This document shows, piece after piece, positions 17,623 through 25,925 of a stretch of 64,000 nt of DNA. Position 1 is the stretch's first letter. Each line of letters starts with the position of its first letter. Under the pieces are notes generated by a model, which was given only the letters and a program-made list of their open reading frames with translations, did not search any database and was not told where the DNA came from. Position numbers and translations under genes: made by a program. Source of the DNA: Microbacterium yannicii (GTDB taxonomy: Bacteria > Actinomycetota > Actinomycetes > Actinomycetales > Microbacteriaceae); the NCBI RefSeq assembly GCF_024055635.1, contig NZ_JAMXMB010000018.1:1-64000 (forward strand), in the 5' to 3' direction.

Positions 17623-18242
17623 CGGCGTCCGTTCTTCCTCAGGGTGCGGCGCAGCCAGTCGGCGTCGCTCGTGAATGCGATCCCCTCGGCGACGACACCG
17701 CGCAGCAGTGGCTCGGTCGAGGCATCCGCCAGGTCTTCGATCGCGAGATCCACGATGCGTGCATCGTTGCCTGTCCACGCGGTCGCCGCTCGGGTGAGGC
17801 CGACCAGGTTGCGTCCCCAGTCGTCGTCCGAAGTGTCGTCACGCCGGACAAGCAGGATGTCGAGGTCACTGTCAGGGCGCATCTCGCCGCGAGCGGCCGA
17901 GCCGAAGATCGCGCCGAACACCGGCGGCTCGGTCCAGCCGTCGACGTGTCGGCCCAGGCGCGAGAGCAATGCCGACTTGAGGTCGGCGAGCTCTCTGATC
18001 GCATGTGCTGCGAGGTGCTCATCATTGAGGGCGTATGCGTGGCGTCGGCCGACCGTGCGTCTCTGGACGATCCCCTGCTCGGTCAGCCTCTCGACAGACC
18101 CGCGGATGCCGACGATCGAGCGCTCGGGAATGAGCTCGTGCAGTCGCGGCACGCTGTACTCCGCGGCAGTCGAGGCCAGGACGCGCAGCACGTCACCGTC
18201 GACACCATTGGTGACGACGGCAAGCGGGCGCTGGATCTCCAC
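17619..18242 (-). CDS. Nucleotidyltransferase with N-terminal winged helix
   Basis: 207 residues from GTG 18242. Residues 12-75 look like a winged helix-turn-helix (LHELIPERSIVGIRGSVERLTEQGIVQRR); residues 108-131 hold the minimal nucleotidyltransferase core GSAARG (114-119) followed by DSDLD (124-128), the two metal-binding aspartates of the pol-beta superfamily. In MNT-HEPN modules such proteins adenylylate or otherwise silence the HEPN partner. The fused DNA-binding domain and the palindrome over its own promoter suggest autoregulation. The operon promoter places transcription start at or next to the GTG, so the mRNA is probably leaderless. Confidence 0.78.
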   Translation of the reverse strand: MEIQRPLAVVTNGVDGDVLRVLASTAAEYSVPRLHELIPERSIVGIRGSVERLTEQGIVQRRTVGRRHAYALNDEHLAAHAIRELADLKSALLSRLGRHVDGWTEPPVFGAIFGSAARGEMRPDSDLDILLVRRDDTSDDDWGRNLVGLTRAATAWTGNDARIVDLAIEDLADASTEPLLRGVVAEGIAFTSDADWLRRTLRKNGRR

Positions 18243-18249
18243 AGAAGAA

Positions 18250-18290
18250 ATTGTATCCCTAGAGGTGGTTTTCCGTCTATAGAGACGGAA
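18250..18290 (-). promoter_or_regulatory. Promoter and palindromic operator of the nucleotidyltransferase operon
   Basis: On the minus strand, TACAAT (18255-18250) lies seven bases before the GTG start at 18242; 18 bases further upstream is a TAGACG -35-like hexamer. The hexamer sits inside a perfect inverted repeat TTCCGTCT-ATAG-AGACGGAA (18271-18290). Binding there would block the promoter. A leaderless transcript is implied. Confidence 0.6.
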
Positions 18291-18325
18291 TTGTGTCTCC
18301 CGCGCACGGCGCCGCTCGCTAGTAG

Positions 18326-18538
18326 GTAGACGCGGCGCACTGCGCGGCGGCGCCCACGGCGGCCGGCGGGCTGGTCGCGCCGCTCGCACTGCTCACGACC
18401 CTCGCGATCGAGTCAGGCCAGGCGCTGTTCCTCGCCCAGCGCACCCCGAGTCTGCGCGACATCGTCGCGAACGTGGCGGGTGCGGCGATCGACCTCGCCA
18501 TCGTCCACCTCGTCGAACGGCGCCCGACACCGGATTGA
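18326..18538 (+). pseudogene. VanZ-family remnant (C-terminal part)
   Basis: An open frame without a usable start encodes LVAPLALLTTLAIESGQALF and LAQRTPSLRDIVANVAGAAI, then a short tail, and closely matches the last ~60 residues of the intact VanZ-like protein encoded at 23607-24068 (LVVPLALVTTLIIETGQALF, LTQRTPSMRDIVANVLGAVI). The N-terminal membrane helices are missing and a stop at 18323-18325 closes the frame upstream. The DNA is also visibly similar, so this is a decayed duplicate or the tail of a gene lost when the neighbouring operon arrived. Confidence 0.75.
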
Positions 18539-18566
18539 CGGATGCCGGGGACCGCCGTCGTCGGGG

Positions 18567-20129
18567 TCAGAACGGTGCCGCGGAGTCGTCGCCGGGGACG
18601 AAGACGACGCGTCGCGGGGGATCGTCGAGGTAGGGCCGCCCGGCGGGACTGGTCCACTCGAGGGTGCCGCCCGGGAGCTGCCGCACCTTCCAGTCGGTGG
18701 CGTGCTTCAACGTGTGGTGGCGTGCACACAGGCAGGCGAGATTGGTGACGTCGGTGGGTCCGCCGCGCGCATGGTCGTGGGTGTGATCGTGGTGACATCG
18801 CCGGGCTGGTCGGCGGCATCCGGGAAAGCGGCAGTGCTGATCGCGGGCATTCAGGAATCGCTGCTGCGCTGCGGTGGGTTGATAGCGGTCGACCGCGAGG
18901 ACCATGCCCGTGACCGGGTGAGTCATGACGCGGTCCCATCCCGGCGCCGCGCCGGCCAGGCGGCGAGCGGTCTCAGGATCGACGGGCGCCACTCCGTCGA
19001 GCTCGGCGCCACTGCTCGTGACCCCGGTGAGTGTCGTGACCGGAATCGTGATCTGCACCGTGGCCCGGATCGCACCGAGCCCGCCGGTGGTCGCGTCGAG
19101 CGTGGGATCGATGCCCGGTGTGCCGGTGAGGAGCATGTCGGCGACGAGATCGGCGCGGATCTGGTCGATGGTCCGCTCGTCGAACCAGACGTCTTCGTCG
19201 TGCACGGTGCCGGCGCCGCTGCCGGCGTCGGAGCCAGAGCCCACGGCGGAATCGCCGTACGAGCGGCCACCGAGCGCCGCCTCGTCACGCACCGAGTCAC
19301 CGACCTCGGCGCGAGGGATGCCCGCCTCGCCGCTGGCCGCGTCACCATCGGTCGCACCACCGGTGCCTGAGCAGGCAACAGCAGGGTCGCCGAGTCCGGA
19401 GTCGCCGGAGGTGGATGCGGCGGTGGCCGCGGCATCCGTCCCGTCCTGCGGCCCGAGAACCGCACGGCGCCGAGCGGCGTCCGTGCGCTTGATGAGGTCG
19501 GCCTGGCGTGTCGTGCGGTCGAGGATGCCGTGGGCGATGACGGTGGGCAGAAGCTGGCTCAGCACCGACATGCTGTCGTCGACGTCGGTGACCCAGATGC
19601 GCCGACCCTGCACGGCGAGGTCGTGACGTTGCTGCAGGGTGAGCGGGTTGTGGATGTCTGCCTGCTGCTTCGCGAACGCGCGCGTGCGCGCGGGTGTCGT
19701 GGTCTCGGCGTAGTCGAGCACGGTCTCTTCGAACGCGGCGCGAGTCATGGGGTCGTCGAGCGCAGCGCCGGTGTCGAGGATCGCGCTGACGTGGCCGCGC
19801 GAGATGCGGCCCTCGTCGAGGGCGACGACCGTGGCCGCGAACGATGTCGTCAGGCGATGGGCGTCCCACATGTTCGACTGCATCGTGCGGTCGTTCGTCC
19901 TGACGGCGAGCCCGAGCTCCGCCGCCAGTGCTCGCAGCGGCATGTCGCGTTCCTTCGACCGCTTCGACGGGATGCGAGCCTTCTGCTCCTCAGCGAGCGC
20001 GAATGCCTCGGCCAGCAGGCGGAGCTTGCGGGCCTGGAGCGTCGCCTCTTCGTCGTGAATCCGGCGCAACTCGTCGGCCAGGTCGCCGGCGCGTTGCGCC
20101 TCGACCTCGTCGCGTCGTGCATCGTCCAC
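18567..20129 (-). CDS. DUF222 / HNH endonuclease domain protein
   Basis: 520 residues of the actinobacterial '13E12 repeat' type: a helical DUF222 domain (about 1-230), an Asp/Gly/Ala/Ser-rich low-complexity insert (about 235-325), a second conserved block, and a C-terminal HNH nuclease motif (CRFPGCRRPARRCHHDHTHD ... NLACLCARHHTLKH). Family members are multi-copy in actinobacteria and thought to be mobile or selfish nucleases; biological role unproven. GTG 20129 is chosen because GGAAGGG (20142-20136) lies six bases upstream. Confidence 0.88.
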   Translation of the reverse strand: MDDARRDEVEAQRAGDLADELRRIHDEEATLQARKLRLLAEAFALAEEQKARIPSKRSKERDMPLRALAAELGLAVRTNDRTMQSNMWDAHRLTTSFAATVVALDEGRISRGHVSAILDTGAALDDPMTRAAFEETVLDYAETTTPARTRAFAKQQADIHNPLTLQQRHDLAVQGRRIWVTDVDDSMSVLSQLLPTVIAHGILDRTTRQADLIKRTDAARRRAVLGPQDGTDAAATAASTSGDSGLGDPAVACSGTGGATDGDAASGEAGIPRAEVGDSVRDEAALGGRSYGDSAVGSGSDAGSGAGTVHDEDVWFDERTIDQIRADLVADMLLTGTPGIDPTLDATTGGLGAIRATVQITIPVTTLTGVTSSGAELDGVAPVDPETARRLAGAAPGWDRVMTHPVTGMVLAVDRYQPTAAQQRFLNARDQHCRFPGCRRPARRCHHDHTHDHARGGPTDVTNLACLCARHHTLKHATDWKVRQLPGGTLEWTSPAGRPYLDDPPRRVVFVPGDDSAAPF

Positions 20130-20481
20130 GATGTGCCCTTCCGCCGCGCAGCGCGCGTGCGTCGTCCCCGAAGGGAGCCTCACCGCGACACGCGGGGCAC
20201 TCGCGTATCGCATCGTCCGACGCCACCGGATCACCGGTCGCTTCGACTACTTCCATCTTGCCGAGGGCCTCCGACATCGCCGCGGCGATCAGGTGACCCT
20301 TCGACTGGAGTGGTTCCATCATGTCGGGGGCTTCCGACATCGCGCGATCCGCTCCGCCTAGCCCCGGCGTCACGACCGCGGCACCGCCGAACCCGCCCCA
20401 TGCGCACCGCGCCGACACGCCGGCACGCGCCGACCCCGCACGGCGGAGTCTATGCCGCAGCTGCGGGCTGCGGCATCCGTC
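20130..20481. other. Intergenic 352 bp with imperfect direct repeats
   Basis: No convincing gene on either strand. Two imperfect direct repeats (about 20229-20280 and 20287-20343) share GATCA, CTTCGACT, TTCCATC and TCCGACATCGC blocks, the second copy carrying five extra bases. The right end holds the terminator of the following membrane protein gene. Confidence 0.5.
20452..20476 (-). terminator. Hairpin after small membrane protein
   Basis: ATGCCGCAGC (20452-20461) and its exact reverse complement (20467-20476) with a five-base loop, five bases beyond the stop of the minus-strand gene ending at 20482. Confidence 0.65.
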
Positions 20482-20844
20482 CTACGATCCGAAGTACTGC
20501 CGCGCCGAACGCGTGTAGAGCAGGATCAGGCCGATGATCGACAGGATGCTGCCGCCGATGGCCGACCAGAGCGTCTCACCCGTGAAGATGCCGAGCAGCT
20601 CGAGCACGATGTTGGCGATGAAGACGATCGCCGCGACGGTGCGCGCCGTCGGGTTGCCACGCCACAGGCCGACGCCGACCATGAGGGTGATGATGCCGAT
20701 GACGAGGCTCAGCCATCCCACGATCGCGGCCGGCGTGAGGAACACCCCGGCGATGATCACGAAGATCGAGCCGATGATCTGCAGGAACCCCGACAGCCAC
20801 GCAATGATCGCGACGAGGGTGACACCGAGCGGGCGCTGAGCCAT
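20482..20844 (-). CDS. Small four-helix membrane protein
   Basis: 120 residues with four hydrophobic helices: GVTLVAIIAWLSGFLQIIGS, FVIIAGVFLTPAAIVGWLSL, VIGIITLMVGVGLWRGN and TVAAIVFIANIVLELLGI, plus a last half-helix SAIGGSILSIIGLILLY. Resembles the DUF7144-type small actinobacterial membrane proteins, but I am not certain. ATG 20844 has AAGGGAAA upstream; a GTG 18 bases earlier is possible. Probably a single-gene unit. Confidence 0.75.
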   Translation of the reverse strand: MAQRPLGVTLVAIIAWLSGFLQIIGSIFVIIAGVFLTPAAIVGWLSLVIGIITLMVGVGLWRGNPTARTVAAIVFIANIVLELLGIFTGETLWSAIGGSILSIIGLILLYTRSARQYFGS

Positions 20845-21089
20845 GGAGACGTTTCCCTTCACGTGGCGCCGCGGCCGGCACCGTTGCGTTCACCCTAGCG
20901 AGGGGGACGGATGCCGCAGCACGGCCCGCTGCGGACCGTCACAGCTGCTCAGCGCGAGGCGGCATCAACTGAGAGGCTTCTCTCCGCGTCGCGGCCCCTG
21001 CTCAGAACGAGGCAGGCCCGGCTTGACGGGAGGACTACGACACGAGCGTCGGTGGCGATGCGACTCGGAAGGACGTGAGCCGGCTCGCG

Positions 21090-21653
21090 TCAGCGAGAGT
21101 TGCGCGAGCGACGGACGCCCGCGGCGATGGCCAGGGCTGCGCCGGCGACGAGCAGCGCGCCGCCGCCGATCCACAGACCGAGCGTGGTGCCGCTGTCGAG
21201 GCCAGTCGACGGGAGTCCGTCAGCGCCGGTCACAGTGATCGCGGCGGTTCCGCCGGCAGAAGTCGCCGAGACCGCGGCGACGTTGTACGTGCCGGTCGCG
21301 TCGGACGGGAGCGTGATGTCGACCGCGGTGAGCGAGCCGTCCGCCTCGGACTCGGCGGCACCGGTCGCGGTGGTGATCGCGAAGCGCACCATCCCGATCT
21401 CGGCGGCAGCGCCGTTCTCGCCGGTCACCGTGATGGTCACCGCTTCCTCGCTCGAGAACGTCTCGGCCGCGCACTCGAACGAGACGGTGCCGCCCGCCTG
21501 CGTCGTGGTCGGGGAGGTCGTGCAGGATCCGGACGGCGGATAGATGGTGGATGCCGAAGCCGCGGGCGCTGCGACGGCGCCGGCGAACACGAGACCGAGC
21601 GCGAGCGCCGAGGCAGCGGCAAGTCGCGATGTGCGGGGAAGGGGAGACGACAT
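21090..21653 (-). CDS. LPxTG-type surface protein, small
   Basis: 187 residues: signal peptide (to about residue 30, APAASA), one beta-sandwich, Ig-like domain (VTITVTGENG ... DATGTYNVAAVSATSAGGTAAITVTG), then the C-terminal sorting signal LPSTGL, a hydrophobic helix (LGLWIGGGALLVAGAALAIA) and the basic end RRSRNSR. Expected to be linked to the cell wall by a sortase, none of which lies in the window. It starts ten bases after the DUF4012 gene on the same strand, so the two are probably one operon. No clear ribosome-binding site; an upstream in-frame start is possible. Confidence 0.82.
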   Translation of the reverse strand: MSSPLPRTSRLAAASALALGLVFAGAVAAPAASASTIYPPSGSCTTSPTTTQAGGTVSFECAAETFSSEEAVTITVTGENGAAAEIGMVRFAITTATGAAESEADGSLTAVDITLPSDATGTYNVAAVSATSAGGTAAITVTGADGLPSTGLDSGTTLGLWIGGGALLVAGAALAIAAGVRRSRNSR

Positions 21654-21663
21654 CGGGACGAGT

Positions 21664-23451
21664 CTACGAACCATTGCACGTACCGGCAACCGCGGACCCG
21701 CCCGTCGTAGTGGGCGTCGAACGCACCTGCAGCGTCGGAGCCGTTCCCACGGTGCGCGCGGTGACCGTCGCGGTCGTCGACTGACCCGGGGCGAGGTCGG
21801 TGCTGAAGCTCAGCACCCGTCGGCCCTCATGGGTGCCTCCGCCGAAGCCGGAACCGTCCGAGAGTGCCGCGTCGAGCAGCTCGAAGCCTTCAGGGAGATA
21901 GACGTAGCCGACGGTGCGAGCGGTCCCGGGTGGCACGTCATACGTGCCGCCGCCGGTGATGTACCTCGGCAGCGTGGCGGCGTCCGCGGGGGCGGTGTTC
22001 GTCACCGTGACGGTGAGCACCGCGTCGCCGCTGGCTTCGCCCGAAGCGCCGAGGTCGCACGTCGCCCAGGCGACCGTGCTGGACGCGGTCTGGTAGAAGT
22101 CCATCTTCGAACCCGTGCCGTCGTTGAGGTACACGCCGAAACGTGAGGCCGCGGCATCCGACCGGGGCAGTCCTCCCGCGAGGGTCGTGTCAGCGAGCAC
22201 CTGCTGGTCGTCTTCGTGCGCGCTCCACAGCAGAAGGCGGTTCTCGTCGCCTGCCCGCGTGAGGGCGCCGACGAGCGTCGCGGGGTCGATGTCACCTCGC
22301 GTCAGAGCGTCGAAGACGGCTGCCGCCGCTGCGGCGAAGAAGGCGTCCTGATCGGCCGGGCGCGGGTAGCGCTTGTACACCTCGTTGAGCAGGAGCGGGA
22401 CCGCCGACTCCGGGGTGAGCACGTCGCCCGTGGGCAGCGTGACGGGTCCGGTGGCCTCGAGCAGGTACGACAACGTCACGGGGTCGATCGCGATGACGCC
22501 GTCGACCTGCTGTCCGCCGTGCTCGCGCGCCCACATCTCTCGGGCGAGCGCCGCGGAGACCGCGAAGTCGGGGACCTGCGTGACGTTCTGGAGCCAGCGG
22601 CCCGGCCGCTCTCCGTAGATCGCCTCGACCTCTTCGCCGAGCGGCAGGACCGAGGTGTCGTAGCGCGGGTAGTCGGTGGACGACTCCTGCGCGGTCATGC
22701 TGATGGTGCCGTTGTCGGTGTGTACGAGGGCGATCGCACCAGGGATGCCGCCGAGCGAGCGCCACTCGGCGTTGTTCTGGAACAGCACCAGATAATTGCG
22801 GGGGCCTTCGGCGCCGAGCATCGACGGCAGGAGAGCTGTCGCGTTCGCGAGGGCGTCGGTCGCGGTGCGGGCGTCGCCGAGCAGGGCATCCACCTCGTCG
22901 ACGGCTTCTCGCACAGGGGCTAGGAGCGCCGTGCGATCGATGGCGGAGACGGATGCCGCTGCTGCCGCGATCCCGTCGGCCGTGGTGTCGGCGGCACCGG
23001 CGATCTGCGCGAAGGAGGTCGGATCGATGCGGCCGTCCTGAGGCTTCAGGGCATCGACGCTGAAGCCCGAGGCGACATCGGCGAGCGGTGTGAGCGCGGT
23101 GCCCGCGACCTGGTCGATGGACGCCGCGACGGCTGACACGGCGCTGAGCTGCGGCCCGATCCACGGCATGCCTTCCGCGAGGTTCCACAGCGGATCGGAG
23201 GTCAGCTCGCGGGCGGCCGCTGTGTCGGCCGAGATGCCGGCGATCGCACTCGACGCGGCGGCGGGATCGGCGATGCTCGCACGCACCGCGGCGGCCGAGG
23301 CCTGCGCGTCGCGCAGGTGCGAGTAGGCCAGCACGCCTCGAACCGCGACCCACGCCGTGACGACGACGGCGCCGATGAGAAGGGCTCCCAGCACCCAGGC
23401 GACGACGACTCCCGCTGTACGTGCGGCCGGGGGCAGAGGGGACTCGGTCAC
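21664..23451 (-). CDS. DUF4012 membrane-anchored protein
   Basis: About 595 residues: a single N-terminal transmembrane helix (VVVAWVLGALLIGAVVVTAWVAV), a long Ala-rich helical region (about 45-210), then the DUF4012 core with NYLVLFQNNAEWRSLGGIPG, and a beta-rich C-terminal domain. DUF4012 proteins are recurrent neighbours of capsule and exopolysaccharide genes in actinobacteria and are thought to act outside the membrane; the biochemical role is unknown. Start is GTG 23451 or GTG 23460. The following LPxTG gene is co-directional. Confidence 0.85.
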   Translation of the reverse strand: MTESPLPPAARTAGVVVAWVLGALLIGAVVVTAWVAVRGVLAYSHLRDAQASAAAVRASIADPAAASSAIAGISADTAAARELTSDPLWNLAEGMPWIGPQLSAVSAVAASIDQVAGTALTPLADVASGFSVDALKPQDGRIDPTSFAQIAGAADTTADGIAAAAASVSAIDRTALLAPVREAVDEVDALLGDARTATDALANATALLPSMLGAEGPRNYLVLFQNNAEWRSLGGIPGAIALVHTDNGTISMTAQESSTDYPRYDTSVLPLGEEVEAIYGERPGRWLQNVTQVPDFAVSAALAREMWAREHGGQQVDGVIAIDPVTLSYLLEATGPVTLPTGDVLTPESAVPLLLNEVYKRYPRPADQDAFFAAAAAAVFDALTRGDIDPATLVGALTRAGDENRLLLWSAHEDDQQVLADTTLAGGLPRSDAAASRFGVYLNDGTGSKMDFYQTASSTVAWATCDLGASGEASGDAVLTVTVTNTAPADAATLPRYITGGGTYDVPPGTARTVGYVYLPEGFELLDAALSDGSGFGGGTHEGRRVLSFSTDLAPGQSTTATVTARTVGTAPTLQVRSTPTTTGGSAVAGTCNGS

Positions 23452-23606
23452 CCGACCCACCCTAAGCGACAGGCCCGGGTGTTCTCCGAGTGGTTGTCAT
23501 GGGCGGCCACGCGCGAGAATCCCACGCTGCTGTTCTGCGGGTTGATCTGGGTAGACTCGCCGCATTGCGCGGCAGCGTGGCGGCGTCCGAACGAGGGGAG
23601 CGCGCC

Positions 23607-24068
23607 ATGACCGATGCGACCACTCTTGCGCCCGCCGGTCCGACGACCGCAGCCGTGGCGGCTGTGCGGGGGCGGCGCAGTCAGAGGCGCGGCATCCGTC
23701 TGCTCTTCGTGTACGGGCTGGTGCTCGCGCTCATCGCATTCTGGCCCGTGCCGGTGGACCGGGGGGCGGCCGGGCTGCTGCGCACGATCTCGCGCACGGT
23801 GCCGTGGCTCACCTACGACCTCATCGAGACGACCGCGAACGTCGCGCTGTTCGTGCCGCTGGGTGTTCTGCTGGCGCTCGCCCTGCGGTTGCATCGGGGG
23901 CTCGTCGTGCCGCTGGCGCTCGTCACGACGCTGATCATCGAGACCGGGCAGGCGCTGTTCCTGACGCAGCGCACACCGAGCATGCGGGACATCGTCGCAA
24001 ACGTGCTCGGCGCGGTGATCGGACTCGCGATCGTCCTGCTCGTCGAACGGCGCACGGCGGCCCGCTGA
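23607..24068 (+). CDS. VanZ-family membrane protein
   Basis: 153 residues with four transmembrane helices and the family core PWLTYDLIETTANVALFVPLG ... IETGQALFLTQRTPSMRDIVAN. VanZ relatives are small membrane proteins; the founding member gives low-level teicoplanin resistance, but most chromosomal copies have no known activity. GAGGGGAG (23593-23600) fixes ATG 23607. Divergent from the DUF4012 operon. A truncated relative lies at 18326-18538. Confidence 0.85.
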   Translation: MTDATTLAPAGPTTAAVAAVRGRRSQRRGIRLLFVYGLVLALIAFWPVPVDRGAAGLLRTISRTVPWLTYDLIETTANVALFVPLGVLLALALRLHRGLVVPLALVTTLIIETGQALFLTQRTPSMRDIVANVLGAVIGLAIVLLVERRTAAR

Positions 24069-24127
24069 GCCTGGGTGGACGCGAGGCCGTCCGGTGTTGC
24101 CCCGCCGCGTGGGCGAGATCGCGATGG

Positions 24128-25513
24128 TCAGGGGCGGCCCATGCCGTAGTAGGTCCAGCCGGCGGCGCGCCAGGCGGCGGCGTCCAGGCCGTTGCGCCCG
24201 TCCACGACGATGCGACCGGTGGTGAGGCTGGAGGCGTGCTCGGGGTCGAGTTCGCGACGGTATTCGTCCCACTCTGTGACGAGTATGACGGCGTCGGCGT
24301 CGCGGATGGCGTCGTCGCGGTCTTCGATGTAGGTCAGCTGCGGATGCAGGCGACGGGCGTTCTCGATCGCGGCTGGGTCGGTGACGATCACGTCCGCCCC
24401 GAGTCCGCGCAGGCGCACAGCGACGTCGAGCGCGGGGGAGTCGCGGATGTCGTCGCTGAAGGGCTTGAAGGCCGCGCCGAGCACGGCGACACGCTTCTCG
24501 AACACCGAACCGTCGAAGGCCTGCAGGACGAGATCCACCGCGCGGTCGCGCCGGCGCAGGTTGATCGCGTCGACTTCGCGGAGGAAGGCGACGGATTCAC
24601 CGCGGCCCAGCTCTTCGGCACGAGCCGAGAAGGCGCGGATGTCTTTCGGGAGGCAACCCCCGCCGAAGCCGATGCCGGCGCCGAGGAAGCGGCGGCCGAT
24701 ACGCGCGTCATGGCCGATGGCGTCGGCGAGCTGGGTGACGTCGGCGCCGGTGACCTCGGCGATCTCCGCCATCGCGTTGATGAACGAGATCTTGGTCGCG
24801 AGGAACGCGTTGGCTGCGACCTTGACGAGTTCGGCAGTCGCCCAGTCGGTGACGATGAAGGGCGTACCGGCGGCGACGGCGGGGTGGTACACCTCGCGGA
24901 GCACCTGGGCGGGATCGGTCGCCTGGCCGCTGTCGGTCGGGGCGCCGCTTCCGGTCGCTGAGCCGCTTCCGGTCGCTGAGCCGCTTCCGGTCGCTGAGCC
25001 TGTCGAAGCGCCGACACCGACCACGAGCCGGTCGGGTTCGATGGTGTCTTTCACCGCCCATCCCTCGCGCAGGAACTCGGGGTTCCAGACGAGGATCGCG
25101 CCGGTCGCTTCGATCCGAGGCGCGAGCTCTGCCGCGGTGCCGACGGGAACCGTCGACTTGCCGGCGACGATGTCGCCGGGCCGCAGATACGGCAGGAGTG
25201 AGTCGACCGCACCGTTGACATACGTGAGGTCTGCCGCGTAGCCGCCCTGCTGCTGCGGGGTGCCGACGGCGACGAAGTGCACTGCGGAACCGGCAGCCGC
25301 CGCCATATCGGTCGTGAACGTGAGGCGCCCTGACTCGACGCCGGCGGCGAGCAGTTCTTCGAGGTCGGGCTCGAAGAACGGCGCCTCACCGCGGGACAGC
25401 GCCTCGATCTTGCGCGGGTCGACGTCGATGCCCACGACCTCGTGCCCGATAGATGCCATCGCGGCCGCGTGGACCGCACCCAGGTATCCGCATCCGATGA
25501 CGGTCAGGCGCAT
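24128..25513 (-). CDS. ugd: UDP-glucose 6-dehydrogenase with repeat insert
   Basis: 461 residues. Oxidises UDP-glucose to UDP-glucuronate (NAD+), a precursor for acidic exopolysaccharide. N-terminal Rossmann motif GCGYLG (residues 7-12), central helical domain, and the catalytic cysteine loop GFGGGCLPKD. A related sugar such as UDP-ManNAc cannot be excluded. At about residues 167-196 a Gly/Ser/Ala/Thr repeat interrupts the sequence; its DNA is three exact copies of an 18-base unit (24945-24998) followed by one arm of the dispersed palindrome (24996-25008), inserted in frame. GGAGGAAC fixes ATG 25513. Confidence 0.88.
   Translation of the reverse strand: MRLTVIGCGYLGAVHAAAMASIGHEVVGIDVDPRKIEALSRGEAPFFEPDLEELLAAGVESGRLTFTTDMAAAAGSAVHFVAVGTPQQQGGYAADLTYVNGAVDSLLPYLRPGDIVAGKSTVPVGTAAELAPRIEATGAILVWNPEFLREGWAVKDTIEPDRLVVGVGASTGSATGSGSATGSGSATGSGAPTDSGQATDPAQVLREVYHPAVAAGTPFIVTDWATAELVKVAANAFLATKISFINAMAEIAEVTGADVTQLADAIGHDARIGRRFLGAGIGFGGGCLPKDIRAFSARAEELGRGESVAFLREVDAINLRRRDRAVDLVLQAFDGSVFEKRVAVLGAAFKPFSDDIRDSPALDVAVRLRGLGADVIVTDPAAIENARRLHPQLTYIEDRDDAIRDADAVILVTEWDEYRRELDPEHASSLTTGRIVVDGRNGLDAAAWRAAGWTYYGMGRP
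24945..25008. repeat. 18-bp tandem repeat plus REP arm inside ugd
   Basis: Three perfect copies of CCGCTTCCGGTCGCTGAG (24945-24962, 24963-24980, 24981-24998) end in GAGCCTGTCGAAG, one arm of the palindrome at 5060-5103. In the gene's sense this encodes repeated GSGSAT units. Confidence 0.9.
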
Positions 25514-25677
25514 TGTTCCTCCGAAGTCTGTCGCGACGATGATCGCGCTCCTTCCTATCAGAGTCGCGTTGCACCAGTTCGCCTGCGTCGTTACACGACC
25601 GACCACACTGCGCTCAGCGACGGATGCGGTGTTGCTCGCGTGGCCATCCGGCGAGAGGGCGGGTGGGCTGCTCGCCG

Positions 25678-25815
25678 CTACGCGAACCGGAGGGCGAGCA
25701 CCGCCAGCGCGCCGACCGCGAGGACGCCGAGCACGAGCAACAGGTAGCCCCACCATCTCATGCCCGGCGCTGTGACCTTGCGACTGCGCTTGCGCTTTCT
25801 CGATCCGCTCGCCAT
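25678..25815 (-). CDS. Small single-TM basic protein
   Basis: 45 residues: a strongly basic N-terminus (SGSRKRKRSRK), a Trp pair, one transmembrane helix WGYLLLVLGVLAVGALAVLA and the end LRFA. Positive-inside topology puts the basic part in the cytosol. No family known to me; small basic TM proteins like this are common in actinobacteria. It precedes the ugd gene on the same strand by 164 bases. Confidence 0.6.
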   Translation of the reverse strand: MASGSRKRKRSRKVTAPGMRWWGYLLLVLGVLAVGALAVLALRFA

Positions 25816-25925
25816 GCGGCCACGATAGGCATGCCTCTGTTTCGCGCAGGTGAACTTCGCAGAACTCACGGCACTTTCATCACGCACCATCGCCTCGCTA
25901 GCCTCGAGAGGTCGGAGGAGGAGCC

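Noticed and set aside
20131..20361. Short plus- and minus-strand frames in the gap before the DUF222-HNH gene
   Set aside because: No ribosome-binding site, composition matches neither gene-like strand, and the imperfect repeats there differ by five bases, which breaks frame.
24945..24998. Possible CRISPR-like array
   Set aside because: The 18-bp units are contiguous, without spacers, and lie inside a coding frame.
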